Shown: positions 1-9,788, counted from the first letter of the stretch. The stretch is 64,000 nucleotides of DNA from Burkholderiales bacterium (GCA_016191995.1 JACPVA010000071.1:59597-123596); one strand, 5' to 3'. The notes: generated by a model not told the origin, from the letters alone. Made by a program: numbers and translations.

Positions 1-713
1 TCGCGGTAGCCGCCGCCTTGCCGGCCTGGGCGCAGGCGCCGGCTCCGGCCGCCGCGCAGGCTCCGGTGCCAGCCGCGGCGCAATCGGACGGCACCGCGCC
101 GGCGCCGGAGCTGAAGCCGTTGGGCGGCGACCGCTACCAGATCGGCCGCATCGTCGTCGACAAGGCGGCGCGCCACTTCACCGTGCCCGGGCGCGTGCAT
201 GCCCTCGGCGAGCCGCTCGAATACCTCGCCACGGCACCGGGTGGCATGAAGGCCTACGAGGCGCTGTTCGAGCTCGACGCGCGCGGCACCGCGTTCAACC
301 TCGCCTGCATCCTGATCGGGCTGGAGCGGCGGCCCGGAGCCACCCCATGGGAGGGCCGCGAGCCAGGCCGGCGCATCGACGGCATGCGCGTGCGGCTCAC
401 CCTGGCCTGGGGTCAGGGCGCGCTGCGCAAGGAGGTCCCAGCGGCGCGGGCGCTGCTCAACGACGACGCCAGCGTCGAGGCGGACAAGGTCGAGTGGGTC
501 TATATCGGCGCGCCGGCGTCCGATCTGCACGGCCGATTCATGGCCGAGGAGACCGGCACGCTGATCGGCTTCATCCACGACGCCAACAGCATCATCGAGT
601 CCGCCACGCCGATCGGCATCGGCGCCTACGGCTCGGTGCGCGGGCACGCGATGCTGCCGCCCAAGGGATCGCCGGTCGAGCTGATCGTCGAGGCGTTGGG
701 CAGCGGACGCTGA
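1..713 (+). CDS. YdjY-domain exported protein (5' end missing)
   Basis: The reading frame is open to the left edge and begins with the hydrophobic tail of a signal peptide ending in AWA-QA, so the true start lies outside the window; the TTG at 18 is only an internal Leu. After a Pro/Ala-rich linker comes a segment resembling the YdjY domain: a strand ending VDKAARHFTVPGRV, then LEYLATAPGG and a hydrophobic ACILIGLE stretch. YdjY-domain proteins are small exported proteins of unknown biochemical function. It is the first visible gene of a plus-strand operon running to 12374, and the next gene begins 7 bases after its stop. Probably periplasmic. Family call moderate; function unknown. Confidence 0.65.
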   Translation, partial: AVAAALPAWAQAPAPAAAQAPVPAAAQSDGTAPAPELKPLGGDRYQIGRIVVDKAARHFTVPGRVHALGEPLEYLATAPGGMKAYEALFELDARGTAFNLACILIGLERRPGATPWEGREPGRRIDGMRVRLTLAWGQGALRKEVPAARALLNDDASVEADKVEWVYIGAPASDLHGRFMAEETGTLIGFIHDANSIIESATPIGIGAYGSVRGHAMLPPKGSPVELIVEALGSGR

Positions 714-720
714 CGAGCGG

Positions 721-1467
721 GTGGTGATGGCATGGCGCGCGCTCGCGCTGGTCCTGGCGGCCCTGCCGGCGCTGGCCGCCCTCGGTGCGCTGGCAGGCGA
801 CACCCAGCCCTCCGCCCAGCGCGTGACGATTGCCGCCACGGCGGGCCTGCTGGCCCCGTTGCTGTGGCCGGGCACCGGGCCGAGCGCCGCCCGCACCGGG
901 GCGACGGTGCTCCTGTGGTCGGGTGTCGCGGCCGGCGCCGCCGTGCTCGGCATGACGGCCCTAGGCGACCTGCGACGCGCAGGTGCCGGTATCCTGCCGA
1001 CCGGCGCCATGCTGTGGCTGCTGCTGCTGGTCACCCATGCCGGGGCCGCTGCGATCGAGTTGCATGCGCGGCGGGCGGGCGTGCGAGCGGCGCAGGCGCG
1101 CGAACTAGGCGGCGGCGTGGCGGCCCTGGTGCTGGCGCTGCTGGCAAGCCTGCCGCTGTGGGCAGGTCCCGCCGCCGAGGCGCTGTCCAGTCGCCTTCCC
1201 GGCCTCGCCGAGACTGTGGTCGGCGCCAGCCCGCTCACCCACCTGGCCCTGGCCAGCGGCAACGACCTGCTGCGCAACCAGTGGTTCTACCAGCACGCCA
1301 ACCTGGCTGCGCTGCCCGTCACCTATCCACGGCCGGCCGCGGTCGCCTGGGCCTACGCCGCCGTGCTGCCGCCGCTCGTTTGGGCGACATGGGCGCTGCA
1401 GCGCAGGCTCCTGCGCGCGCCCGCTTCGACCTCCACCAACCCTGACACGGAGAACACCCGATGCTGA
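721..1467 (+). CDS. Integral membrane protein of unknown function
   Basis: The product is about 248 residues and mostly hydrophobic, with roughly five or six candidate membrane segments, for example near residues 5-25, 35-50, 60-80, 95-110 and 130-150, plus one near the C terminus before a basic tail. The frame opens at GTG 721, with ATG at 727 as an alternative. I do not recognise a family. It lies 7 bases after the YdjY-domain gene and overlaps the next gene by 7 bases, so it is almost certainly co-translated with the MoxR operon. It could be a membrane partner for the exported proteins on either side; that is inference only. Confidence 0.7.
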   Translation: MVMAWRALALVLAALPALAALGALAGDTQPSAQRVTIAATAGLLAPLLWPGTGPSAARTGATVLLWSGVAAGAAVLGMTALGDLRRAGAGILPTGAMLWLLLLVTHAGAAAIELHARRAGVRAAQARELGGGVAALVLALLASLPLWAGPAAEALSSRLPGLAETVVGASPLTHLALASGNDLLRNQWFYQHANLAALPVTYPRPAAVAWAYAAVLPPLVWATWALQRRLLRAPASTSTNPDTENTRC

Positions 1468-2549
1468 ATCGACGCCAACTGCTGATCCTGCCGGCCGGCC
1501 TGGCGCTAGGATCGCCCTGGGCCCGCGCCAACGAAAGGCTGGACCCGGCGCTGCGCGAGCGCGCGCGGCGCGGCGTGGACGCCGGCTTGCACTACCTGCG
1601 CGGCCAGCAGGGCGAGGACGGCTCGGTGCTGCGCTCCGTCGGCATCACTGCGCTGTCGCTGCGCGCGTTCCTCGAGAGCCACCGCGGCTACAACGAGGGC
1701 GACGGGCCCCTCATCACGCGCCAGGTCGAGTTCCTGCTGTCGAAGGCGCGCCCGGACGGGTCGATCTCGGAGTCGCTGCAGAACACCAGCTACAACACCG
1801 CGGTGGCGATGAACGCGCTGGCGGCGACCAAGAACCCCAAGTACAAGCCGGTGCTCGATGCCGCGCGCACCTTCCTGATCAAGCACCAGATCGACGAGGG
1901 CGAGGGCTACAAGCCCGACCACCGCTACTACGGCGGCATCGGCTACGGCGGCGACGAGCGGCCCGACATGTCCAACGTGTACCTCGCGATCGAGGGGCTG
2001 AAGGCGGCGGCCACCGACCCCCAGGACCCCGTCTGGCAGAGGGCACTCGTATTCGTCAGCCGCTCGCAGAACCGCAGCGAGAGCAACGACCAGGCCTGGG
2101 CCGGCAACGACGGCGGCTTCATCTACATGCCCGGCTGGAACCCGCCGGAGTTCGACAACGGCCTGGGCTCCTACGGCGGCATGACCGCCGCCGGCCTGCT
2201 GAGCCTGCTGTTCGCCGGTGCGGACAAGAACGACCCCCGCGTGCAGGCGGCGTACAAGTGGATGACGGCCAACTTCACGCTCGACGTCAACCCGGGCACG
2301 GCCAAGAGGCACGGCATCTTCTACTACTACAACGCACTGGCCAAGGTCTTGCACGCCTACGGCGAGGACAGCTTTGTCGACGGCCAGGGACAGCGGCGCA
2401 ACTGGCGCAACGAGCTGGCGCAGAAGCTGCTGAGCCTGCAGGCGCCGGACGGCAGCTGGGCCAACCCGGACTCGCGCGCGTGGTGGGAGGACCGGCCGCA
2501 GCTCGTCACCGCGTGGTCGGTGATCGCACTGGAGCACGTATACCGGTGA
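1461..2549 (+). CDS. Tat-exported prenyltransferase/squalene-oxidase-repeat protein
   Basis: The 362-residue product starts with a twin-arginine-type signal (MLNRRQLL, hydrophobic core, then ARA near residue 23), so it should be exported folded. The mature part has repeated units of the alpha/alpha-toroid family, seen as QQGEDGSV (about residue 50), KARPDGSIS (about 95) and QAPDGSW (about 334), the QDGSW-like turns of prenyltransferase and squalene-cyclase folds. No DxDD or DxDDTA catalytic motif of terpene cyclases is evident, so a binding or structural role is more likely than cyclisation. It overlaps the preceding gene by 7 bases and the next by 4 (GTGA). Such proteins occur near MoxR/VWA genes in other bacteria, but no function is established. 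Confidence 0.75.
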   Translation: MLNRRQLLILPAGLALGSPWARANERLDPALRERARRGVDAGLHYLRGQQGEDGSVLRSVGITALSLRAFLESHRGYNEGDGPLITRQVEFLLSKARPDGSISESLQNTSYNTAVAMNALAATKNPKYKPVLDAARTFLIKHQIDEGEGYKPDHRYYGGIGYGGDERPDMSNVYLAIEGLKAAATDPQDPVWQRALVFVSRSQNRSESNDQAWAGNDGGFIYMPGWNPPEFDNGLGSYGGMTAAGLLSLLFAGADKNDPRVQAAYKWMTANFTLDVNPGTAKRHGIFYYYNALAKVLHAYGEDSFVDGQGQRRNWRNELAQKLLSLQAPDGSWANPDSRAWWEDRPQLVTAWSVIALEHVYR

Positions 2550-4177
2550 CCGCGACCCGGCCGCGCCGGCGCGCCGCAGGCGCCCGAGGCGCCGGCCCGG
2601 CGCGCCCGATCGTGGCCTGGCTGCTGGCGGCGGCCGCTGTGCTGGCGCCAGCGGCGGCGCAGGCCGCTTCGGCCGCGGCAACGCTGGACGCCGAGCCAGC
2701 CTGGCGGGGCTGGTCGCGCCCCGGCCGAACCACCGAGGTCGACCTGCGCATCGCCGGCGGCAGTGCCGCCCGCGCCACGTTCGACGTCGTCGCCGGCGCG
2801 CAGTCGCTGCATGGCACGGTCGACCTCGTTCCCGGCCAGACGCTGCGGGTGCGGCTGCCGCTGCCGGCGGCGCGGCATATCGTGGCTGAACTGCAAGTCA
2901 TGGGCGGCGCCGCGCTGCGGCGCGAGTTGACGCTGTCGTGGTCGGAATCACCGCTGCTCGCGGTCGCGCTGGCAGGCTCCGCCGGCGAAGCGGGCGGCAG
3001 CGGCGCCGCGGGCGAGGCGGGCAGCGACGGCAGCGCCGCCCTGGCCGCCGGGCCGGCGTTGCCGAGGTTCCATGCGATCGCGGTCGGTGCAGCCGACCTG
3101 CCACAACATGCCCCGGCATTCGCCAGCGTCGACGCGCTGCTCGTCGATGCGACGACGCTGGCCGCGTTGCAGCCGGCGCAGCTCGACGCGCTGCTCGGCC
3201 ACGCTGCCGGCTGCGGCCGCATCGGCATCGTCGGCGCGGGCGAGGAATTGCAGCGGATGCTGCGCGATGCGGCGGGCTGCGGCGGCGCGGCGCTGGTCTT
3301 CGGCGCGACGGCCACGCAGGCCGTCGCCGCACTCGATGCAGCACTCGCGGCGCGGTTGCCGGCGGCGCTGCCGGCGACGACGCTGGACGCGCTCGCGCCG
3401 GCCGACCCGGGGCGCTGGCAACAGGCGGCCGCCGCGCTGGCGGTGGCGGCCGCGGTCTTGGCGCTGGCCGCGGTCTTCGCACCCGCGCTACCCGTTTTGT
3501 TGACGGTGGCCGCCGCCAGCGCCGGCGCCTTGCTGGGGCTGCCGCGCGCGCTGCCGCCGCTGCCCCAGCTCGTCGTCTGGGGCGAGGCCGATGCCGGGGC
3601 CGGGGTCGCGCGCTACCAGGCCTTGCAGCGCGTCGCCGGCACTGCGCGCGGCACGCTGCAGGTGCCGCTGCCGCGCCAGCTCGCGCCATCGGTGCGCGGC
3701 TGCGACGCCGGCATGCCGCTGCGGCTGACGCTCGGCGCGGCACGCGCGGGGACCGCAGCGGGCGCGGCGACACCCCTGGGCGCCGGAACGGGCGCGGTGG
3801 CGGTGGCGGCGGCCTTCGACACCAGGCTGCTGCAGCGAACGGCGCTGTGCTACGCGGGCCGCTTCCCGCTGGCGCGTGCGTTGGCGGTCGAGCCCGGCAG
3901 CGACGGCGCCGCGCGGCTGCGCAATACCGGCGCGCGCGAGCTGCCCGCCGGTCGAGTCGTCGCTGCCGGGCAGGTCCACGAGATGCCGACGCTGGCGCCC
4001 GGCTCGGCGGCGGCGCTCGCACCGGGGCGTGCACCGCGCGACGCCGTCGAGCGGCTGGCGCTGGCACGAACCCCTGCCGGCGGGGCGGCGGCGCTGTGGC
4101 CGTTGGAACTCGGCGGCGTCGAGGACCTGCCCGTCGACGCCAGCGGCTGGCTGCTCGTGCAGGCGTCCGTGCGATGA
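2546..4177 (+). CDS. Exported or membrane-anchored protein of unknown function
   Basis: I chose GTG 2546 because it overlaps the previous stop as GTGA, a typical coupled start in this operon; an upstream extension would run through the previous gene. The 543-residue product has an N-terminal hydrophobic segment (about residues 22-40), an Ala/Gly-rich soluble domain, a pair of membrane segments at about residues 290-335, and a C-terminal soluble part. The topology (external domain, hairpin, second domain) resembles the uncharacterised membrane proteins that accompany MoxR/DUF58 operons. I see no catalytic motif. It overlaps the next start by 4 bases. Confidence 0.65.
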   Translation: MTATRPRRRAAGARGAGPARPIVAWLLAAAAVLAPAAAQAASAAATLDAEPAWRGWSRPGRTTEVDLRIAGGSAARATFDVVAGAQSLHGTVDLVPGQTLRVRLPLPAARHIVAELQVMGGAALRRELTLSWSESPLLAVALAGSAGEAGGSGAAGEAGSDGSAALAAGPALPRFHAIAVGAADLPQHAPAFASVDALLVDATTLAALQPAQLDALLGHAAGCGRIGIVGAGEELQRMLRDAAGCGGAALVFGATATQAVAALDAALAARLPAALPATTLDALAPADPGRWQQAAAALAVAAAVLALAAVFAPALPVLLTVAAASAGALLGLPRALPPLPQLVVWGEADAGAGVARYQALQRVAGTARGTLQVPLPRQLAPSVRGCDAGMPLRLTLGAARAGTAAGAATPLGAGTGAVAVAAAFDTRLLQRTALCYAGRFPLARALAVEPGSDGAARLRNTGARELPAGRVVAAGQVHEMPTLAPGSAAALAPGRAPRDAVERLALARTPAGGAAALWPLELGGVEDLPVDASGWLLVQASVR

Positions 4178-4728
4178 GGCCGGCCGAACCTGTCGCCGAG
4201 GCAGCAGCGGGCACGGCGCAGATCGCCACGCGGGGCCGCAGGTCGCTCGGCCGCAACGGGCTGCGCCTGGCGCTGGGCACCGGGATGATCACCGCGCTGC
4301 CAGTCGCGCTGTGGTGGCTGGGTGGAACGCGGCTGGCACTGGCGCAAGGGGCCGATACCGCGCGCGTCTCGGCCGTGGCGCTGCAACTGCTGTGGCTGCT
4401 GCGCGCACTCGGGCTGCCGCTGCTGGCGCTGCGCGTCGGGGCGCTGAGCGGCTGGGGGCCAGGGTCTGCCGCCGGGCTGGTCGCGCTGGCACCGGCATGG
4501 CCGCTGGCCGCGCTCGTGTGGTCGGCCAGCAGCGTGCCGGCGGCGTCGCTGCTGATCGCCGAGGGTCTGCTGGTCGGCGCCGCGCTCGTTCTGCCGCTGG
4601 CCGGCGCCGGGCTGAACCGCGTGTTGCAACGGACGTCGATGGCCGACGCGGCGGCAACGGCGGCGGCGGTCGCGCTGGCCGCCGCGGTGTGGGCCGGCGG
4701 CGCGGGTCTCGGCCCCTGGCCGCGCTGA
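4174..4728 (+). CDS. Integral membrane protein of unknown function
   Basis: The start is ATG 4174, overlapping the preceding stop as ATGA. The 184-residue product has a basic N terminus followed by about four hydrophobic segments (near residues 36-55, 65-85, 100-135 and 150-175). No family is recognised. Position and coupling suggest a membrane subunit of whatever complex the MoxR operon builds. Coding is supported by tight overlap with its neighbour and by consistent hydrophobicity; function is unknown. Confidence 0.6.
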   Translation: MRPAEPVAEAAAGTAQIATRGRRSLGRNGLRLALGTGMITALPVALWWLGGTRLALAQGADTARVSAVALQLLWLLRALGLPLLALRVGALSGWGPGSAAGLVALAPAWPLAALVWSASSVPAASLLIAEGLLVGAALVLPLAGAGLNRVLQRTSMADAAATAAAVALAAAVWAGGAGLGPWPR

Positions 4729-4761
4729 ATCAGCCTGGATCAGGCCGCGCCATCCTGCACC

Positions 4762-6021
4762 ATGGCAGCGATCGACCCAGGGACGATGAACGCCGCCGCG
4801 TTGCCAGCGCCGCCCGGCACGCCGCCCTCCCCCGGCGCGCCCCCGCCAGCGGCCGGTGCTGGGGCGCGCATGCCCGAGTTCGACGCGCTGATCGCCGCGG
4901 TGCGACGCCGCCTGCGCCGCGAGCGGCTGCGCGACGCGCTGCGCCGCGCCTGCTGGACGACGGCGCTGCTGCTGCCGATGGCCGCCGCGCTGCATCTGGC
5001 GCTGCACGCGTTGCCGGCGGCTGGCGTCGCGGCGGCGGTCGCGATCGGCTGGACGCTGTGGATCGGTGCCGCCATCTCGCGCGGCGACAGCGATGCCGAC
5101 TGCGCGCGTTGGGCCGACCGCCGTCTCGACGGCGCCTCGGCGTACGAGACGCTGCTCGAGCAGCGCGCGGCCGCCAGCGCCGCGCCGGCCCACGCCCGCC
5201 TGCAGGCCTGGGCCGCGGCGCGCGTGCCGCACAGCCTGCGGCAGCTGGCCGGCCTGCCCCTGCAGCCGGCGCTCGCGCGGCCGCTCGCGACGCTGGGCGT
5301 CGCCGCACTGCTGGGCGCCGTGCTGCTGGCCTTGCCGGGGCGAACGCCGAGCCAGGGGGCCGATTCCGCCCCGTCTCGTCCCGCACGGACGCCCCAGGCG
5401 CCCGAGGCCACAGCGCCCGAGGCGGTCTCGCCGCTTCTGGCCGCGCGGTCGGATCGATCGCTCGACGAGATCGCACGTGCGACGCGCGGTCTGGCGCGCA
5501 GCGCGCCGCGCGGTCGCCGCGACGACGAAGCGCCACGCAGCGGGTCCAGTGCCGCCCCGCGGCCGGACCCGTCGCGTGCCGACAGCGCCCCGCAGCGCGC
5601 CTCGACCGGGCCCGGAGATCCGGTGCCATCCGCAGCCGACGCGGCACGCGCCGCACCCGCACCGGCCGATGCGGCCTCGGCAACGGCGTCGACCAGGCCT
5701 GGACTTGCCGGCGCGACCGGCACGGACGCCGGCCGCAGCGCCGACGAACGTGCGGTGCTTGGCGCATCGCGCGCGCTGCCGGGGCTGCTGGACGTGCAAA
5801 GATCGCACCTCGGGCCGCGGACGGTCGATGCCGGCGCGCAGCAGGCGTCCGACGAGGCCGGCGAGCATTTCGACACCCTGCCGGCGGCGCCTTCGCTGCC
5901 GGCTTCTGCGTTGCGTGCGCCGCCGGCCGCCGCCCCGCCCGCCATTGCCGAGACCCGCATGACCCCTGCCGAAACGCACTATGTCCGCGCCTGGGCGCGT
6001 GCCCTGGGGCCGGCGCGATGA
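4762..6021 (+). CDS. Membrane protein with long Ala/Pro-rich tail
   Basis: The frame opens at ATG 4762, with in-frame ATGs at 4786 and 4870 as alternatives; the last would remove a Pro-rich leader. Residues about 40-105 contain a basic amphipathic stretch followed by a hydrophobic pair, and a further membrane segment lies near residues 175-193. The C-terminal half is low-complexity Ala/Pro/Arg/Ser, likely disordered. The layout (two or three membrane segments, then a long disordered tail) recalls DUF4175-like proteins beside MoxR/DUF58 genes, but I cannot confirm that family. Its stop overlaps the moxR start by 4 bases. Confidence 0.55.
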   Translation: MAAIDPGTMNAAALPAPPGTPPSPGAPPPAAGAGARMPEFDALIAAVRRRLRRERLRDALRRACWTTALLLPMAAALHLALHALPAAGVAAAVAIGWTLWIGAAISRGDSDADCARWADRRLDGASAYETLLEQRAAASAAPAHARLQAWAAARVPHSLRQLAGLPLQPALARPLATLGVAALLGAVLLALPGRTPSQGADSAPSRPARTPQAPEATAPEAVSPLLAARSDRSLDEIARATRGLARSAPRGRRDDEAPRSGSSAAPRPDPSRADSAPQRASTGPGDPVPSAADAARAAPAPADAASATASTRPGLAGATGTDAGRSADERAVLGASRALPGLLDVQRSHLGPRTVDAGAQQASDEAGEHFDTLPAAPSLPASALRAPPAAAPPAIAETRMTPAETHYVRAWARALGPAR

Positions 6022-7049
6022 AGGCCGCCGCCGACCCCGAAGTGACGCCGGCGCAGCCGCAGCCGGCCGACGCCGACTTCGACGAAGCACAGCGAACGCT
6101 GGCGGCGCTGCAGTCGCTGCTCGCGCGCATCGTCGTCGGCCAGGACGAACTGGTCGCGCAGCTCGTCACCGCGGTCTTCGCCGGCGGCCATGTGCTGATC
6201 GAGGGCCTGCCGGGGCTGGGCAAGACGCACCTGGTCAAGGCGCTGGCGGCCGCGCTCGGGCTGCGCTGGGCACGCGTGCAGTGCACCCCGGACCTGATGC
6301 CGGCCGATATCACCGGCGCCGAGATCTACCTCGGCACGCCCGGGGGCGGGTCGGGGTTCGAGTTCCGCCGCGGGCCGGTCTTCGCGCAGCTGGTTCTCGT
6401 CGACGAGGTCAACCGCGCCACCCCGCGCACGCAGGCGGCGCTGCTGGAGGCGATGCAGGAGCGCCAGGTCACGCACGCCGGCGTGGCGCACCCGCTGCCC
6501 AGCCCGTTCGCCGTGATCGCGACCCAGAACCCGATCGAGCTCGAGGGCACCTACCCCTTGCCCGAGGCGCAGCTCGACCGCTTCATGTTCAAGCTGCTGA
6601 TGCCGTTCCCGGCGCGCGATGCGCTGCGCGCGGTGCTCGACGTCTCGCTCGACGAAGAGCCGGCCGACGCCGTCGCGCCGCTGACCGACGCCGCCGGCGT
6701 GCAGCGGATCGTGGCGCTGGCGCGCGAGGTGCTGCTCGGGCAGCGCTGCAAGGATGCCGCGGTCGATCTGGTCGTCGCGACGCAGCCGGTCGATGCCGCC
6801 GCCGCCGACGACCCGCGCCGGCATATCCGCTACGGCGCCAGCCCGCGCGCGCTGCAGTCGCTGGTGCGGGCGGCGCGCGTGCGTGCGCTGATGGCCGGGC
6901 GCGTGCATGTCGATATCGACGACCTGGCCGCGGTGGCGCTGCCGGTGCTTCGCCACCGCGTGCTGCTGCGGCTGGAAAGCGAGCTCGACGGGGTGTCGGT
7001 CGACGCCGTGCTCGCCGAGGTGCTGCGCGCGTGGCGCACGCGGGCCTGA
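6018..7049 (+). CDS. MoxR-family AAA+ ATPase
   Basis: The 343-residue product is a full-length MoxR-type AAA+ ATPase. Visible motifs are Walker A (GLPGLGKT, about residues 71-78), Walker B (LVLVDEVNR), sensor 1 (IATQNPIE) and the ARLF-like QLDRFMF. MoxR proteins are cytoplasmic chaperone-like ATPases that work with VWA-domain partners to mature or activate complexes, as in methanol dehydrogenase activation. Start ATG 6018 overlaps the previous stop. It is followed by DUF58, BatA-like and VWA genes, the classic MoxR gene order. Family call is firm; the client is unknown. Confidence 0.95.
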   Translation: MKAAADPEVTPAQPQPADADFDEAQRTLAALQSLLARIVVGQDELVAQLVTAVFAGGHVLIEGLPGLGKTHLVKALAAALGLRWARVQCTPDLMPADITGAEIYLGTPGGGSGFEFRRGPVFAQLVLVDEVNRATPRTQAALLEAMQERQVTHAGVAHPLPSPFAVIATQNPIELEGTYPLPEAQLDRFMFKLLMPFPARDALRAVLDVSLDEEPADAVAPLTDAAGVQRIVALAREVLLGQRCKDAAVDLVVATQPVDAAAADDPRRHIRYGASPRALQSLVRAARVRALMAGRVHVDIDDLAAVALPVLRHRVLLRLESELDGVSVDAVLAEVLRAWRTRA

Positions 7050-8005
7050 GCCGGCGCGCCGCGGCCGCGCCACTGGCGCCGCGCGCCAGCGTGGCCGGCC
7101 GCGCCGGCGAAGCGGCTGCGTTGACGCTCCCGGCCGAGGCCGAGCTGCGCGCCTTCGCGCACGCGGCGGCGCACCTGCTCGTCGAGCGCGTGCCGCGGCT
7201 GCAAGGCGCGCGCGCGGTGTCGCGCCGCCCCGGCGTCGGCCTGCAGACGCTGGACCATCGCGACTACGTCCCCGGCGACGAGGTGCGCCATATCGACTGG
7301 CGCCAGAGCGCACGCGCGCGCCGGCCGATCGTGCGCCGCTACGAGTCCGAGTCGGTCGGCGACTGGACGCTGCTGCTCGACGCCAGCTCGTCGATGGCTG
7401 CCGGCGGCGGCGCGGCCTGGCGCGCGGGCGCGCGGCTGACGGCGGCGATGGCCTATGCGCTGCTCCAACTCGGCCACCGGGTCGGGGTGGCGGCCTTCGG
7501 CACGCGCGTGCTCGCCCAGGTGCCGATCGGCCGCGGGGCACCGCACTACGCGGCGATCGCGCGCACGTTGTCGACGCTGCACCCGGCGCCGCGCGGCGAG
7601 CGCTCGGAGCTCACATCCTGCGTGGCGCTGCTGCCGGGTGGCGGGTCGGCGCTCGTCGTCAGCGACTTCCTGGCCGCCGACGAGATGCGTGCCGCGCTGG
7701 CGGCGCTGCGCCAGCGCTGCCGCACGCTGCATGCGATCGCGCTGCGCGACGCCGCTACGGTCGCGCTGCCGGCAACCGCTGGCGGCGGCGAGGTCGAGCT
7801 GGTCGACGTCGAGACCGGCGCGTCGCGCGCGTTGTGGCCCGACGATGCCGCGCACGCCGCGGCCCGGCATGCGCGCGACACGATGACGGCGCGCTTGCGC
7901 GCGTTCGCGGCGCGCAGCGGCGTGGCATTCAGCGACGGCGATGCCGCGCAGCCCTGGCAGCGCGTGCTGCTGACCCATTTGCTGCGCGCCAGCGCGCACC
8001 GTTGA
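7031..8005 (+). CDS. DUF58 domain protein
   Basis: I chose GTG 7031, which overlaps the end of moxR by 19 bases; earlier in-frame starts would run far into moxR. The 324-residue product shows the DUF58 signature: RRPGVGLQTLDHRDYVPGDE followed shortly by HIDWRQSARARRP. It continues into a VWA-like fold with LLLDASSSMA, a DxSxS metal-site motif. DUF58 proteins are routine MoxR partners of unknown biochemical role. No membrane segment is evident, so it is probably cytoplasmic. Confidence 0.88.
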   Translation: MAHAGLSRRAAAAPLAPRASVAGRAGEAAALTLPAEAELRAFAHAAAHLLVERVPRLQGARAVSRRPGVGLQTLDHRDYVPGDEVRHIDWRQSARARRPIVRRYESESVGDWTLLLDASSSMAAGGGAAWRAGARLTAAMAYALLQLGHRVGVAAFGTRVLAQVPIGRGAPHYAAIARTLSTLHPAPRGERSELTSCVALLPGGGSALVVSDFLAADEMRAALAALRQRCRTLHAIALRDAATVALPATAGGGEVELVDVETGASRALWPDDAAHAAARHARDTMTARLRAFAARSGVAFSDGDAAQPWQRVLLTHLLRASAHR

Positions 8006-8059
8006 CCCGCGCGACGCGATGGCGCACGCGCTGCGTCCCGGGACGGGCAGGCCCTGACG

Positions 8060-9772
8060 ATGGCCGCGCCTTGGTGGCTGCTCGGCCTGCTGCTGCTGCC
8101 GCTGATCCGCTGGCTGCACCGCGGCGGCGTGCCGCTGCGGGCGCTGCCGGTCGCCCACCTCGGGCTGTGGCCGGCGGCGACGCCACCCACCGGGCAAGGC
8201 GCGCAGATGCCGCCCGACCCCGCCTGGCGGCGGCGCGCGCTGCTGGTGGCGCTGCTGCTGCTGGCGCTGGCCGGCCCGCGCTGGCCGGACGCACGGCAAC
8301 GCGTGACGCTGTGGGTCGACGACGCGCCGGCGATGCTGCTGCGCGACGCCGGCGCGACCCGGCTCGCGGCCGGACTCGCTCGTGCCGGCGCGCTGCTGAG
8401 TGCCCTCGGCGATGCCGAGGTCGAGCTGCGCACGCTGTCCGACCCCTGGCGGCCGCAGCCTTGGCCCGGTACCCGGGCCAGCGTGGGTGTCGCGCGCGGC
8501 GCACCGCAGGCCGATGGCCGTGCCGACGAGATGGCCGAAGTGCTGGCGGCGTCGATCCGGCGCCGGCTCGACGCCGATACGGCGCAGGACCTGCAAGAGG
8601 CGGGCTGCTGCGTGCCAGTGCCGCCTCCCGCAGCGCTGCTGCGGCCCGAGCGCGCGCATTGGCTGCTGACTGCGGGCACCGGCGCGGCGCAAGCGGACTG
8701 GCCCGGCGGCCGCGGCCCCGAGCGCGTCATCGAGGTCGGCGCCGCGGCACACAACGTCGGGCTGGTTCGGCTGGCCGCACGCCGCAAGACCGAAGACCCG
8801 CGGCAGGTCGAGCTGCTCGCGGTGCTGGCCAATGGCGGCGACGCCGACGAGACCCGCAGCCTGACGGTGACCGCCGATGGATCGCCGCCCCGGCGCATCG
8901 AGCGGCGGATCGCGCCCGGCAGCGTTGCCGTGGTCACGATCGATCTGCCCGCTTCGGCGTCGCCCGTGCGCGCGACGCTCGAACCCACCGATGCGCTGCC
9001 CGAAGACGATGCGCTCGATCTCGACCTCGCCGCCCTGAGGCCGCGCACCGTCGCCGCCGATGCCGCCTGCGCGCCGGCGCTGCGCGCTGCGCTGGCGGTG
9101 CACCCGATGCTGTCGCTCGCCGACCCGCCCCCGCCGCCGGCACCCGACGGCGGGCGTGCGGCTGCGCCGCAGGCGGCGCCGGATGCGGTCGTCGATTGCG
9201 GTGGCGGTGGGCTCCCCGCGGGCCTGCCGACGCTGCGCCTGCATGCCGAGACTTTGCCCACGCTGCGAACCGGGGCGCCGGGCTGGCCGACGTCGGTCCC
9301 GGCCGCCCGGCGGCCCCGCCTGGACGCCGGCGCGTTGCCGCTCGGGGCCCGGTTGCACGCCGGCCGCACGGACCGCGTGCTGCTCGCCCTGGGCGATGAG
9401 CCGGTGATCGTCCGCCGCGCGGCCCGGCCCACGGTGGTCGAGACCTCGATCGATATCGGCGCGGCGCGCGAGATCGGCGATGCGCTCCCGCTGCTGGTGG
9501 CGCTGATGGTCGACGAGTTGTTCGGCGCGCGCTTGCTCGAGCAGTCCGCGATCGCCGACCGCGGACTCGACGCGGCACGCGTGTTGCCGCTCGCAGCCGC
9601 GGCCGGTCCGCCGGCGGCATCGGGTGCCGGCACCGGGCCCGCCGCCGCTGCGGTGCCCCCGGTGCGCGAGCTCGGTGGCTGGCTGGCCGGCGCCGCGGCG
9701 CTCGTGCTCGGGTGGGAGATCGCGCAGCTGGCGCGCCGCCATCGCGCCGCCGCGCGGGCGTACAGGCCGTGA
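8060..9772 (+). CDS. BatA-like N-terminal-domain membrane protein
   Basis: The 570-residue product begins with two hydrophobic segments (residues about 4-18 and 56-72, the latter ending in AGPRWP), typical of the aerotolerance-regulator (BatA) N-terminal domain. A degenerate VWA-like segment follows (LWVDDAPAML), then a long extracytoplasmic region, and a C-terminal membrane segment near residues 535-552 before a basic tail. The VWA metal site looks lost, since no DxSxS is present. It follows the DUF58 gene by 54 bases and precedes the large VWA gene by 16 bases. Probably a membrane component of the MoxR system. Confidence 0.75.
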   Translation: MAAPWWLLGLLLLPLIRWLHRGGVPLRALPVAHLGLWPAATPPTGQGAQMPPDPAWRRRALLVALLLLALAGPRWPDARQRVTLWVDDAPAMLLRDAGATRLAAGLARAGALLSALGDAEVELRTLSDPWRPQPWPGTRASVGVARGAPQADGRADEMAEVLAASIRRRLDADTAQDLQEAGCCVPVPPPAALLRPERAHWLLTAGTGAAQADWPGGRGPERVIEVGAAAHNVGLVRLAARRKTEDPRQVELLAVLANGGDADETRSLTVTADGSPPRRIERRIAPGSVAVVTIDLPASASPVRATLEPTDALPEDDALDLDLAALRPRTVAADAACAPALRAALAVHPMLSLADPPPPPAPDGGRAAAPQAAPDAVVDCGGGGLPAGLPTLRLHAETLPTLRTGAPGWPTSVPAARRPRLDAGALPLGARLHAGRTDRVLLALGDEPVIVRRAARPTVVETSIDIGAAREIGDALPLLVALMVDELFGARLLEQSAIADRGLDAARVLPLAAAAGPPAASGAGTGPAAAAVPPVRELGGWLAGAAALVLGWEIAQLARRHRAAARAYRP

Positions 9773-9788
9773 GGATGGCCGGTCCGCC